From positions 124,048-188,047 of the forward strand of contig NZ_LUUB01000022.1 of assembly GCF_001641635.1 (NCBI RefSeq): a stretch of 64,000 nucleotides of DNA. The letters run 5' to 3'. Every line of letters begins with the position of its first letter. Position 1 is the stretch's first letter. The stretch is from Bradyrhizobium centrolobii. GTDB lineage: Bacteria > Pseudomonadota > Alphaproteobacteria > Rhizobiales > Xanthobacteraceae. Position numbers and translations under genes: made by a program. The notes under the pieces were generated by a model. That model saw only the letters and a program-made list of their open reading frames with translations, was not told the origin of the DNA and searched no databases. Positions 18,201 through 24,986 of the stretch are shown piece after piece.

Positions 18201-18523
18201 CGAGCTACCAGTTCACGGATTTCCTCAGGATCGAGCGATCGAGACAGGCTTGTGAACCCGCATAGATCGGCAAACAGGACCGTGACCTGACGGCGCTCGC
18301 CGGCCGTACGGTCGGCTGTCGGCGAGACGTTCGACGGCGATGCAATTTGTAGTTCGCCTATTGCAGCGAGCAGCCGCTTGCGGTGACCCAGCGAGGCCAC
18401 GCCAAGTTCTTTGAGATCCGCTTCAGTGAGCCCGCTGATAACGTCGAAATCGATATCGTTTTCGGCAAACGCCTTGGCGTACTGGGCCAATCCCAAATTT
18501 CGCAGCCACTGCTCGACCGCCAT
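15239..18523 (-). CDS. SAM domain - class III adenylate/guanylate cyclase - ATPase - TPR protein
   Basis: A 1094-residue multidomain protein. Residues 1-60 form a SAM domain (VEQWLRNLGLAQYAKAF, LKELGV...GHRKRLL). Residues 75-235 are a class III cyclase domain with metal aspartates D86 (LFADLCGFT) and D130 (HIGDAVMALFG), K126 at a base-recognition position and VNLAARL. Then come a zinc-ribbon-less AAA/STAND-like ATPase (VRGEAGIGKTRLVEE, VVEDLHWADP) and TPR-like helical repeats to the C-terminus. Such proteins couple cyclic nucleotide synthesis to an unknown input sensed by the ATPase/TPR part. It is the last gene of island I, just left of attachment copy 2. Catalytic residues appear intact. 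Confidence 0.85.
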   Translation of the reverse strand: MAVEQWLRNLGLAQYAKAFAENDIDFDVISGLTEADLKELGVASLGHRKRLLAAIGELQIASPSNVSPTADRTAGERRQVTVLFADLCGFTSLSRSLDPEEIRELVARFTAQVDGIVIGYGGTVDKHIGDAVMALFGAPRAHDDDSLRAARAALDVHAALARISDASLRPLQAHIGIASGEVVAGTLSRVEAHDYTVLGDSVNLAARLVALAGAGETLLSEGVYRALSDRALCEALGKTDVKGFDAPVHIWRLVGLSTDAAPAHRSAFVGRVAELEQFKGILAATVARRSGQIVYVRGEAGIGKTRLVEEMRRIAEANGFTAHRGLVLDFGVGKGQDAVRALLVSLLGLSPASGSEARLQKVDDLVAANVVPAERLAFLYDLLDLPQTGEWRTLYDAMDNTARNRGRRAVAAAVAAHACAEKPTFIVVEDLHWADPQLLGHLSAFASAVADGPGLLMMTSRIEGDPVDAAWRAGCRGTPFATIDLGPLRREEALNLAGSFMDATQRVAAACIERAGGNPLFLEQLLRNAEEGTADAVPPSIQSLVLARMDRLNASDRYAFQAAAVIGQRFSLALLRHLIGDPSYVCTGLISNALVLPEGDDFLFAHALIQEGAYSSLLRSSRKDLHLRAGEWFAGQDLVLHAQHLDRAEDGRAPSAYLEAATAQRADYHIDAAMRLADRGLQIARADSDRHALICLRGELQRDLGDVSSSIASYRLAVSASSDETARCRARLGLAEGLRVNEGLNEALELLDDAQDVAERHDMVNELARLHHLRGNIFFPMGNIEGCRREHERGLEYAARSGSPEAEARALGGLADAAYAQGMMRTAFDYFSRCVALCQQHGFGRIEVANRSMVGFSRIYLGEPRQAREDGEAAARLAALVGQPRAELLGETARVFACYELGDYEMMQGYLDRSMRLAHQLGARRFEAQGLEMQARLYLDTGRRAEAETMLREALAICKEAGTQFCGPKVTSALSRAVEGSTERRDLLAEGKTMLARGTVGHNYLWFYRDAIEGLLSSGDAKSALEYVSALEEYTRAEPLPWAHAFAARGRALAAALRGAANEVQRGELLRVRSTLASAGLAAFLPMVDAALAK

Positions 18524-18615
18524 GTCAAACAGGATCCTCGCGCCGCGTGGAAAGCGGCACGGTACTCCCTATCCAGGTGAAATCAAAGGCAGCCGGTGGC
18601 CAAACGTCCCCGCGG

Positions 18616-18719
18616 ACCGCACCAGTTTCGCGCCAGGAAGGACTTCACCGAAACACAACAAACGCGATCGAATTCAACCGAAAACGCAGGGAAATCAATG
18701 AAGCTGCTCTATTTCCCGT
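18616..18719 (+). repeat. Island-end segment, copy 1 (left arm of attachment copy 2)
   Basis: About 104 bases immediately left of attachment copy 2. They align with 26050-26152 left of copy 3, sharing ACCGCACCAGTTTCGC, CGAAAC.AACAAACGCGAT and TCAA blocks in the same order. No equivalent lies left of the intact tRNA. This pattern fits the conserved right ends of two related islands. Confidence 0.65.
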
Positions 18720-18770
18720 CGCTCATAACGGTCTGGTTGCAGGTTCGAGTCCTGCCGGGACCACCAATTA
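18720..18770 (+). repeat. Attachment-site copy 2 (tRNA-Ile 3' half)
   Basis: A 51-base copy of 8596-8646 with one mismatch (GGGACC instead of GGGCCC in the acceptor strand). The 5' half of the tRNA is missing, so this is not a functional tRNA. It marks the right border of island I and the left border of island II. Confidence 0.88.
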
Positions 18771-19119
18771 ATCAGAGGCTGGCTTATCAGGTTTCGCCGC
18801 GGATTGGGTCACTGCACCAGAAACGCCTCACTTGGTTGCCCGTCGCCATACTTCCGCAAACTACCGCTCCACGTTCGATCTGGCTATGGCATCCCCACTC
18901 GATCGAATATTCGGCGGCTCTATTGCAGGAAGAGACCAAACAGCGCGGTGCGCCTCTATCATCGGACGGCTCACTAACGGGCGAGGATGTCTCGGAGCGG
19001 AAACACGATCTGGCGATCTCATCTTGGCAGCGAAGCACGGCCCCTCGTACTATTTGGGAGAAGGATTCGTGGCCTCTGACAGTTCGCCCCTCATCAAAGC
19101 GGCGCAGCCTCGCCCACCA
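18771..19119. other. Gene-free stretch at the left end of island II
   Basis: About 350 bases between attachment copy 2 and the stop of the chromate transporter gene. I see no convincing gene; the long plus-strand frame through here is the antisense of the chrA-like genes. An integrase is usually expected at this position and is not present. Confidence 0.5.
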
Positions 19120-19641
19120 TCACTCAAGCGAAAGGACGCCGATCACCGCCCCACCCAGCACCAAGAGTGCCGGATTGATTTTGGTTTGCAGAAGGATCAA
19201 CAGGACGCCTGCTGCGATCGCAGCGGTTTCAAGCCCGAAGACAGCGGATTTGGCCAGGGTAAAGCAACCGGCCAGAAGAAGGCCGATGGAGACCGGTGCA
19301 AGTCCTTGCTGGATGGACGTCCGCCACGGCCACGTCTCGAGCTTCGTCCAGAAGCGACCGACGGCAAACGTCAACACAGCCGTCGGCCCGAAAAACGCTA
19401 TCAGCACCAGGATCGCGCCCAGCGGACCGCCGACCCAGTCCCCGATGGGAACGATCATCATCATGTTGGGGCCGGGAGCCAGCTGGCCGACGCTGTACAG
19501 GTGCACCAGTTGCGGGGAGGTTAGCCACTGATGGACGTCGACGGTCAGCGTTTTCATCTCCGGATACGCCGCCATGCCGCCGCCGACGGTCAATAGTGAG
19601 AGATAGGCGAACACCCGAATAAGGGCTGGAAGATCGCTCAT
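19120..19641 (-). CDS. Chromate transporter, short-chain subunit (second half)
   Basis: A 173-residue membrane protein of the CHR family (half-size form). GQLAPGPNMMMIVPIGDWVGG is the characteristic family motif, followed by hydrophobic spans such as GAILVLIAFFGPTAVLTFAV. Short CHR proteins work as pairs encoded by adjacent genes with opposite topology, exporting chromate. The start at 19641 overlaps the upstream half-transporter stop by 4 bases, so the two are translationally coupled. The substrate is assumed from family; sulfate-related anions are possible. Confidence 0.88.
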   Translation of the reverse strand: MSDLPALIRVFAYLSLLTVGGGMAAYPEMKTLTVDVHQWLTSPQLVHLYSVGQLAPGPNMMMIVPIGDWVGGPLGAILVLIAFFGPTAVLTFAVGRFWTKLETWPWRTSIQQGLAPVSIGLLLAGCFTLAKSAVFGLETAAIAAGVLLILLQTKINPALLVLGGAVIGVLSLE

Positions 19642-20240
19642 GGCTGCTCCTCCATGTTGGTGTCGATTGGCCGATGCCAGAGAACTGCCAGAAGGCCTAC
19701 GCCAACCAGCGCCAGCAGAACGGAAAGGTGCATGAGGTCGACGGCAAGCACGGTCAGAGCCAGGAACAGGTAGTCGCCCCGTTGCTCGAGCGATCTTTTA
19801 CTCAATTGCACGACGGTGGAGAGCACCAATCCGACTGCGGCAGCGGCTACCCCCTTCAGCGCGCCCGTGGCCCATGCGTGGTCGCCATGCGACCTGTAGA
19901 CAATGCCGACAATGAACATCAGCACGCTACCCGGCAGGCAAATCCCGAGAATCCCGACGACGGCGCCAAGGGCGCCGCTCAGCTTTTGCCCGACCAGGAT
20001 GGCCATGTTCGTCGCGTTCAAACCGGGAAGGCTCTGGCTGATCGACAGCAGTTCGACGAATTCCTTGTCACTGAGCCAGTGCCGCCTTGCCACAAGTCGA
20101 TCGCGCAGATAGGGCACCACACCGCCGAAACTGATAGCGCCGATGATCAAGAACTCGAGAAATATTTCGCCGATCGCAACTCTGGCCGCTGCCGCTTCGG
20201 CACCTGCCTCGAATTGCACCTCTGTTCCTGCCTCACTCAT
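19638..20240 (-). CDS. Chromate transporter, short-chain subunit (first half)
   Basis: A 200-residue CHR-family half transporter. After a polar N-terminus it shows the conserved IGAISFGGVVPYLRDRLV segment and LLSISQSLPGLNATNMAILVG, equivalent to the GxxPGP-type motif of its partner, then three to four further hydrophobic helices. Together with the following gene it should form the chromate efflux unit in the inner membrane. Its ATG at 20240 overlaps the stop of the small upstream ORF by 4 bases. The start region (CACTCATGGC) is duplicated at the start of that small ORF. Confidence 0.88.
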   Translation of the reverse strand: MSEAGTEVQFEAGAEAAAARVAIGEIFLEFLIIGAISFGGVVPYLRDRLVARRHWLSDKEFVELLSISQSLPGLNATNMAILVGQKLSGALGAVVGILGICLPGSVLMFIVGIVYRSHGDHAWATGALKGVAAAAVGLVLSTVVQLSKRSLEQRGDYLFLALTVLAVDLMHLSVLLALVGVGLLAVLWHRPIDTNMEEQP

Positions 20241-20324
20241 GGCCCTGCCGCTCCCTTGAGGCGATAGACCACAACAGTCCTGTCACGCCGCGCGCCAACC
20301 ATCTCCAGACTTCGCGTTGCAACG
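20232..20324. repeat. Gene-junction repeat, copy 1
   Basis: About 93 bases covering the start of the first chromate gene and the 3' end of the small ORF. They match 20564-20662 (CTCACTCATGGC..., CTCCCTTGAGGCGATAGACCA, then GTCACGCC and TGCAACG) with scattered differences. Both copies contain a start codon for MSE... and a C-terminal VYRLKGA coding end, so an old tandem duplication across a gene junction is likely. Confidence 0.75.
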
Positions 20325-20572
20325 GGAAGCGCCTCACGCTCTTGACCTGCGATTGGCGTGTCGGGGTGAAGCTCGCTCCGATGATCCTCGTTCCTCGCAG
20401 CCGGCAATTCACCGACGGTAAGTCTTGCGAAGTACTCTTTCAGCAGGCGCTCGAAGGTAGAGTGAGCTCCGCTCCGGTTGGATCCTCGCTGCTGAGGTCG
20501 TCGACCGATCGGAGCGCAGCCGAACGTTGCCCCCGCGCAAGTTGCTTGCGTTCTCGTGTCGATCTCACTCAT
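20237..20572 (-). CDS. Small ORF, probable degenerate duplicate in the chromate operon
   Basis: An 111-residue frame starting at the ATG at 20572 that overlaps both neighbours (8 bases with the upstream gene, 4 with the chromate gene). Its last residues, VVVYRLKGA, copy the end of the upstream 316-residue protein (AMVYRLKGAGA). Its MSEIDT start resembles the MSEAGT start of the chromate gene. The middle is low-complexity and unlike any family I know. It probably arose by duplication of a gene followed by decay, with the frame kept open by the overlapping arrangement. It may not be a functional protein. Confidence 0.4.
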   Translation of the reverse strand: MSEIDTRTQATCAGATFGCAPIGRRPQQRGSNRSGAHSTFERLLKEYFARLTVGELPAARNEDHRSELHPDTPIAGQEREALPVATRSLEMVGARRDRTVVVYRLKGAAGP

Positions 20573-20662
20573 GGCTCTGCGCTCCAGCTCCCTTGAGGCG
20601 ATAGACCATGGCGGTCTTCGTCACGCCCAGGGCCAGCCATCCAGCAACCTCGCGCTGCAACG
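20564..20662. repeat. Gene-junction repeat, copy 2
   Basis: The second copy of the repeat described at 20232-20324. It spans the start of the small ORF and the 3' end of the CYTH-like gene. The two copies are offset by about 335 bases. Confidence 0.75.
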
Positions 20663-21515
20663 TGATGTAGAACTGCTCCGCGAGCTCTTTCTGCTTCGCT
20701 GCGATGTCCTCCTTGCGGTCGAACTTGACCGGAAACGCAAACTCGCCGACCAGCGGCAAGTGCTCGCCACGGGTGCGCCACAAGGCGATGTCGCATTTGG
20801 CCAGCACGCCCTTGCCGAAGTCCAGATTGCCCAGCGGCAGAAGGACCTCCTCGACAATGCCTTCATTCACGAGCTTGACCCGATCGTCGCCGGATCTATG
20901 CAGCTTTGCCAGCGCCGGAAAGACGCGGTCCAGCGTTGCCATCGACGTCTTGTCCCGATCATGCGCCTGGCTCAGCCCGAACTGACAATTGTGCGAATAC
21001 AGAATCCGGTAGCCACCGACCTCATCCTTCAGCGGCAGCGCCTCGGCCTTGAACTTGATCCGGTATTTGCCGTCGATCTTGGGACGAACGTCCAGCGATG
21101 CGGCCTTCTGTTCGTCGGGGTGACGGAACTTGAACACGATCTCGGGATCGCCCACAGGAAAGCCGTCAACGTAGGAAACCCGGCGTCGCAGAATGAACGC
21201 GTTGGTGTAGAGGGCAAAGTCGGGTGTATCCAGAAAGATGATTTCCCGGATTTCCGGTCTGAGGTCGGCGTTCTTGTCCTCGATGAAGTCGACGCCGACT
21301 CGCTTGGCAGTCCGCCGAACGATCTTGCCGAAGTCGCGGAAGCTCTGCACCGACGTGAAGCGATCCGGCTTCAGGATGAGCTTGGCCTCCAGATACTGCA
21401 CGCGGTCCAATGGTGTACCGTCGCCATAGGCAGGCGCCGCTCCGGGCGCCTCGGGAGCTGTGCGGTTGAGCTGGCTCGACTTGCTCTTGCCCGTCTTCTC
21501 GCTCTTCTCCATCAC
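20565..21515 (-). CDS. CYTH-like (triphosphate-tunnel-type) protein of the chromate operon
   Basis: A 316-residue soluble protein without a recognised name. From residue 40 on, beta-type strands with alternating charged residues appear: YLEAKLIL, IREIIFLDT, NAFILRRRVSY, EIVFKFRH, YRIKFKAEAL. That ladder of E-x-K and R-x-R strands resembles the CYTH/VTC triphosphate tunnel fold, whose members bind or hydrolyse inorganic triphosphate or make polyphosphate. The start could be at 21515 or the adjacent second ATG. It is operonic with two chromate half-transporters and a membrane protein. The fold is my inference from strand pattern only. Confidence 0.5.
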   Translation of the reverse strand: MMEKSEKTGKSKSSQLNRTAPEAPGAAPAYGDGTPLDRVQYLEAKLILKPDRFTSVQSFRDFGKIVRRTAKRVGVDFIEDKNADLRPEIREIIFLDTPDFALYTNAFILRRRVSYVDGFPVGDPEIVFKFRHPDEQKAASLDVRPKIDGKYRIKFKAEALPLKDEVGGYRILYSHNCQFGLSQAHDRDKTSMATLDRVFPALAKLHRSGDDRVKLVNEGIVEEVLLPLGNLDFGKGVLAKCDIALWRTRGEHLPLVGEFAFPVKFDRKEDIAAKQKELAEQFYITLQREVAGWLALGVTKTAMVYRLKGAGAQSHE

Positions 21516-21528
21516 GCCCTCCTCCTGG

Positions 21529-22107
21529 CTACTGATCCTTCGTCACCTTGGCCGCCGTTCCGAACAGCATGGCGTGCAATTGGCCTGGCGCGAGCTCACG
21601 GCTGACGTTCCGAAATGCGAAGAACGGTATCAGGGCGACGAACAGGATCACCGCGACACAAAGGACCCCGGCAAATCCCCCGCCGCCGATCGCAGGGATG
21701 CTCGCCTCGACGGTTTCTCTCTTCGCCAGTCCGATGACGACGCGCTCCGCGACGTGAAAGCAGATGAACATGACCGTCAGGAGCAGGGATTCGAACAAGA
21801 TCGGATAGATCAGTGGTCGACGTCGCATCCAACGACCAAGGTTCAGGTCCTCCGTCAGCAGCATCACCTTTGCCAAGACGAGAGCATTCACCAGCGCGAA
21901 ACCGTGTGCCGCGAAGTCGATTCCTCTTTGATCGAGAATGATTCTCTCGTTCAGGACGAACAGCCCGAACAGGACCCAGAGATAGACGAACATCACCGCA
22001 AAGCGCCTCGCTTCATCGAGAGCGCGCTCTCTCAGATTGAACGTGCGATCACCGATACGACTGTTGCTGTCCATTGCAGTCCGATATTCGAAATTAGCGA
22101 TTCGCAT
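21529..22107 (-). CDS. Hypothetical four-helix membrane protein
   Basis: A hydrophobic protein with four probable transmembrane segments (FAVMFVYLWVLFGLFVL, FALVNALVLAKVMLL, YPILFESLLLTVMFICF, GVLCVAVILFVALIPFF) and charged loops. I do not recognise the family. The frame is open to a TTG at 22137; the ATG at 22107 (MRIANFEYRT) is my choice and an ATG at 22074 is also possible. It ends 13 bases upstream of the CYTH-like gene on the same strand, so it is probably in the chromate operon and might be its membrane partner. Confidence 0.6.
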   Translation of the reverse strand: MRIANFEYRTAMDSNSRIGDRTFNLRERALDEARRFAVMFVYLWVLFGLFVLNERIILDQRGIDFAAHGFALVNALVLAKVMLLTEDLNLGRWMRRRPLIYPILFESLLLTVMFICFHVAERVVIGLAKRETVEASIPAIGGGGFAGVLCVAVILFVALIPFFAFRNVSRELAPGQLHAMLFGTAAKVTKDQ

Positions 22108-22148
22108 GGCCCGCCCGAGCCTCGCTGCGAAATGCAATTCAGGCCACC

Positions 22149-22934
22149 TCAGCGAACTCCGACACGATCATTTCCTCTGCAATCAGAAAGGCGCTCCAAT
22201 TCCTCGGCCAGGAGGGGCACACCGAGATTGCAGGCCTGCACCCCCTGAACAACGCAGAGCTTCAGCACCTCCATGATCTCTTCCACCGTCGCGCCTGCCT
22301 TGAGGGCGCCCTTGATGTGCCTCCGCGTGCCCGGCGCGTACATGTGCGTGTAAGACGCATCGAAGGCGATGCTCAGAAGCTCGATCTCCTTGGGAGAGAA
22401 CACACCGCCGCCGTAGATCCCGGCGCCGGTCGCCATGAATTCATCGGTCCAGATAGGGTCGAGCTCGCAAAATGGGTCCCACGCGGCATTCCACTGTCCG
22501 ACCTTTTTCATCTTGTCGCAGGCCGGTGTCGCGGTCGCTTGTTTCTTCGGAGGGTTCACGCCCGCTGCCTTGGCCTCTTCGAGCAGAATGGGAGCGCCTA
22601 GGCTGCAGGAATGAATCGACATCACGGACGCCATCTTGAACACCGTGAGGATTTCATCCCGCGTTGCGCCCGCTTCGAGCGCAGCGCGGATGTGCCGACG
22701 CGTGCCCTCCGGGTTGAGGTTCGTGCAGGCGGCATTGAGCGCCACGCCGACCAGTTCGATGAGCTTGCGAGGCAGGACCTCCCGAGCCCACGGGTCGGTT
22801 GTCATCCTCACGCACGCTCGGGTCCAGCTCGGGTCCCATTCGAGCAGCTTATCCACCGCCGCATCCCACGGACCGGTCTGATGCAGCGGACCGCTTGCCG
22901 TCGTCGTCTCCACAGATCGCGGATTGTCCTTCAC
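22149..22934 (-). CDS. Tandem carboxymuconolactone decarboxylase-domain protein
   Basis: A 261-residue protein with two copies of the CMD fold. The first has KLIELVGVALNAACTNLNPEG and GTRRHIRAALEAGATRDEIL; the second has KEIELLSIAFDASYTHMYAPG and GTRRHIKGALKAGATVEEIM. Both lack the Cys-x-x-Cys of AhpD peroxidases; single cysteines occur in SIHSCSLG and GVQACNLG. Members act in aromatic or lactone catabolism or are uncharacterised. It precedes the membrane-protein gene by about 40 bases but also follows the DUF849 gene, so operon membership is ambiguous. A role in the same catabolic block as DUF849 is more likely. Confidence 0.8.
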   Translation of the reverse strand: MKDNPRSVETTTASGPLHQTGPWDAAVDKLLEWDPSWTRACVRMTTDPWAREVLPRKLIELVGVALNAACTNLNPEGTRRHIRAALEAGATRDEILTVFKMASVMSIHSCSLGAPILLEEAKAAGVNPPKKQATATPACDKMKKVGQWNAAWDPFCELDPIWTDEFMATGAGIYGGGVFSPKEIELLSIAFDASYTHMYAPGTRRHIKGALKAGATVEEIMEVLKLCVVQGVQACNLGVPLLAEELERLSDCRGNDRVGVR

Positions 22935-23019
22935 TTCGACACCTCGAAAACGAGAACCGAGAAGTCCCTAAGTGCTGACGGGTCCCGCATCGATGGAACG
23001 CGGGACCCGGCGCCGGCTT

Positions 23020-24162
23020 CTACTCCGCCGCCACCTGCGTCGGCGGCACCATGCAGTAAGCCATCGGATGGGAGTCGCCACCGGTCTTTGCGACACCCTT
23101 CTTGCCCTCGGTCTCCCACACGAGGAACCCAGTCTGGCCGTCCCTACGGTTCGGCGGCAGACCAAGATTGTGCAGTGTCTCCTCGATACTGTCGTACCAA
23201 ACACCGACCTTCATGATCTGGCGGGCTTCCTCCGCCGTCGCGACCTTGCGTCCGAACTCCTTGCATATGCGCACGGCGCCTTCGATCTGCTGTACCGTCG
23301 TGCGGCGCTTCTTGTCAGGCCCCCACAGATTGTCCTCGTTACCGACACGCACGTGCTGGCCGAGGACGATCGCCATCGCAGACAGCGAGATCAGTCCCCT
23401 CATGCTCGACCAGAATGTCGCGACCGAACCTTGCGGTACGCGACGGACCATCTCCATCCAGTCGAACGGATTACGGCCGAGGGTTCCGCCGCCATACCCG
23501 GCTATCGCGAGGTTCAGCGGGCCCATGTAAACACCTGCACGGATCACGCGCTCGATGAGCTCGAGCTGATGGACGTGGCCCGGAACGAAGTACGGCTGAA
23601 TGCGGTTCTTGCGCAGCCGCTTCAGATGCTCGAGGTAGAATGCCGGCCCGGCGTCGACCCACATGCCGGCCCAGGCAGCTTGAACCTTCGGGTTATTCTC
23701 GAGATGGGTGCCTATGATGTCGTCCGGCAGCATCATCGACATGATATCCCACTGGCTGGTACCTACCGCGACGGTCACGCATTCGGGCTTCGGGTCGAGC
23801 TCCGTCAGCATGTGCCTCGTATCGTAGTCGAGCCATTTCGCCTTCGCGTCGGCCGACTTGGGTGCAAACGAGATCGAGCCGCCGACCTGCAGGATCATCT
23901 TCGGCACAGCCTTCTTCAGCCGCCCGATAAAGTAGTTGAACTGGTCAAAGTCCACCGAGCCGTGACCAGTGGCGGGATCGCGCACATGCACGTGGAGCAT
24001 CGTGGCCCCGGCGTTGTAGCAATCCACCGCCGCCTGAACCTGTTCATCCCACGTCACCGGGATGTCCGCGTCACCGGGTATCCACTCGGGCCCGTACGGG
24101 GCTGCGGTGATGATCAGTGGCGCCATATTCTCTGGAAGAATCGAGTCGTCGGTATAGTACAT
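23020..24162 (-). CDS. 3-keto-5-aminohexanoate cleavage-type enzyme (BKACE, DUF849)
   Basis: A 380-residue TIM-barrel enzyme of the BKACE family, which condense a beta-keto acid with acetyl-CoA and cleave it to acetoacetate and a CoA ester. The metal-binding HVHVRD motif follows NAGATML, and family landmarks include LQVGGSISF, HGLE-like segments and GGDSHPMAYC near the end. The start at 24162 (MYYTDDSIL) is set by a GAGGAG ribosome site six bases upstream; the open frame to 24402 is not homologous. The substrate cannot be read from sequence. Neighbouring CMD, VOC and AraC-type genes suggest a small dedicated catabolic unit. Confidence 0.85.
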   Translation of the reverse strand: MYYTDDSILPENMAPLIITAAPYGPEWIPGDADIPVTWDEQVQAAVDCYNAGATMLHVHVRDPATGHGSVDFDQFNYFIGRLKKAVPKMILQVGGSISFAPKSADAKAKWLDYDTRHMLTELDPKPECVTVAVGTSQWDIMSMMLPDDIIGTHLENNPKVQAAWAGMWVDAGPAFYLEHLKRLRKNRIQPYFVPGHVHQLELIERVIRAGVYMGPLNLAIAGYGGGTLGRNPFDWMEMVRRVPQGSVATFWSSMRGLISLSAMAIVLGQHVRVGNEDNLWGPDKKRRTTVQQIEGAVRICKEFGRKVATAEEARQIMKVGVWYDSIEETLHNLGLPPNRRDGQTGFLVWETEGKKGVAKTGGDSHPMAYCMVPPTQVAAE

Positions 24163-24247
24163 GTCCGTCTCCTCTACCTTGTGGTCGTTCCAGTTCACTT
24201 CACTCCGAGCTGCGATCGTCGCGGGCCACCTCTTGCAGGAAGGCCCT

Positions 24248-24634
24248 TCAGTCCGGTTCTGGCGGTGGAAACGCCGTGCGGTCCGCCTGCCAAATGCCAA
24301 AGGAGTTTCCCTCGGGGTCAGCGAGGACCGCATACCAACCGGTTCTGGGAACTGCCGATTTCGGCCGCACGATGCGCGCGCCCATGCGTTGCGCCTCTGC
24401 AAGAGCCTGGTCCACCGCGGCGACAGTCACGTAAGGCAGCCAGGAAGTCGGGCCGTCCGCCGGGCGATACGTCAAACCTCCGCCGAATCCGTTGCCGTTC
24501 GGTTCGGTCTGAATTCGCCAATAGTCGACGCCAGGCGCCTTTTCGATCTGCCAGCCGAACAGTGAAGCGTAGAACTGCGCGAGTTCTGCAGGGGCCTCGC
24601 CGTAGATCTCAAAATGGGTCACTACGCCGCTCAT
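24248..24634 (-). CDS. VOC-family (glyoxalase-like) protein
   Basis: A 128-residue single-domain vicinal-oxygen-chelate protein. The fold signature is visible as HFEIYGEAPAELAQFYASLFGW at the start and YAVLADPEGNSFGIWQ at the end, with candidate metal ligands H7 and the final acidic position around the FGIW segment. These proteins act as glyoxalases, dioxygenases or resistance proteins; the exact function is unknown. It is first in the leftward block with DUF849 (86 bases upstream of it) and divergent from the AraC-type regulator. Confidence 0.8.
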   Translation of the reverse strand: MSGVVTHFEIYGEAPAELAQFYASLFGWQIEKAPGVDYWRIQTEPNGNGFGGGLTYRPADGPTSWLPYVTVAAVDQALAEAQRMGARIVRPKSAVPRTGWYAVLADPEGNSFGIWQADRTAFPPPEPD

Positions 24635-24986
24635 TCACCCAATCCTTGAATTTGTTACGGCGTTGCACCTCAAGCAGTCGCCGCTGCGGAACGGCGGCGT
24701 GATGAGCAGCATGGCGAAGCATGTCAGGAGGACGTGATGCCGGCACAACGGCGCGAGCCGTGCCGCGAGGGTGCTCGACCCTGCGCTTGGGATACCCATG
24801 CCAGACCTCTACTCGTTACAAAGCGCACGACTGGATAATCAGGGTACGGCGTCATCAAATTCGACGCCTCGATTGCCATATTGATCGAGATCAACACTTT
24901 CCGCTTGTTATTTTGCGACACGACGTACGATTTCGAGTCCCTGAAATTGCGGTTCTCCATAGGCATCCAGGCCGAGGTGTAGCAAC
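24635..24986. promoter_or_regulatory. Divergent promoter region of the DUF849 block and its AraC-type regulator
   Basis: About 350 bases between the VOC gene and the regulator. No gene is recognisable. The sequence becomes AT-rich toward 24900 (CAACACTTTCCGCTTGTTATTTTGCG), consistent with promoter DNA. I could not define an operator. Confidence 0.4.

Noticed and set aside
18720..18770. Partial tRNA as a functional tRNA gene
   Set aside because: Only the 3' half from the anticodon stem/loop is present; no 5' acceptor strand or D-arm precedes it.
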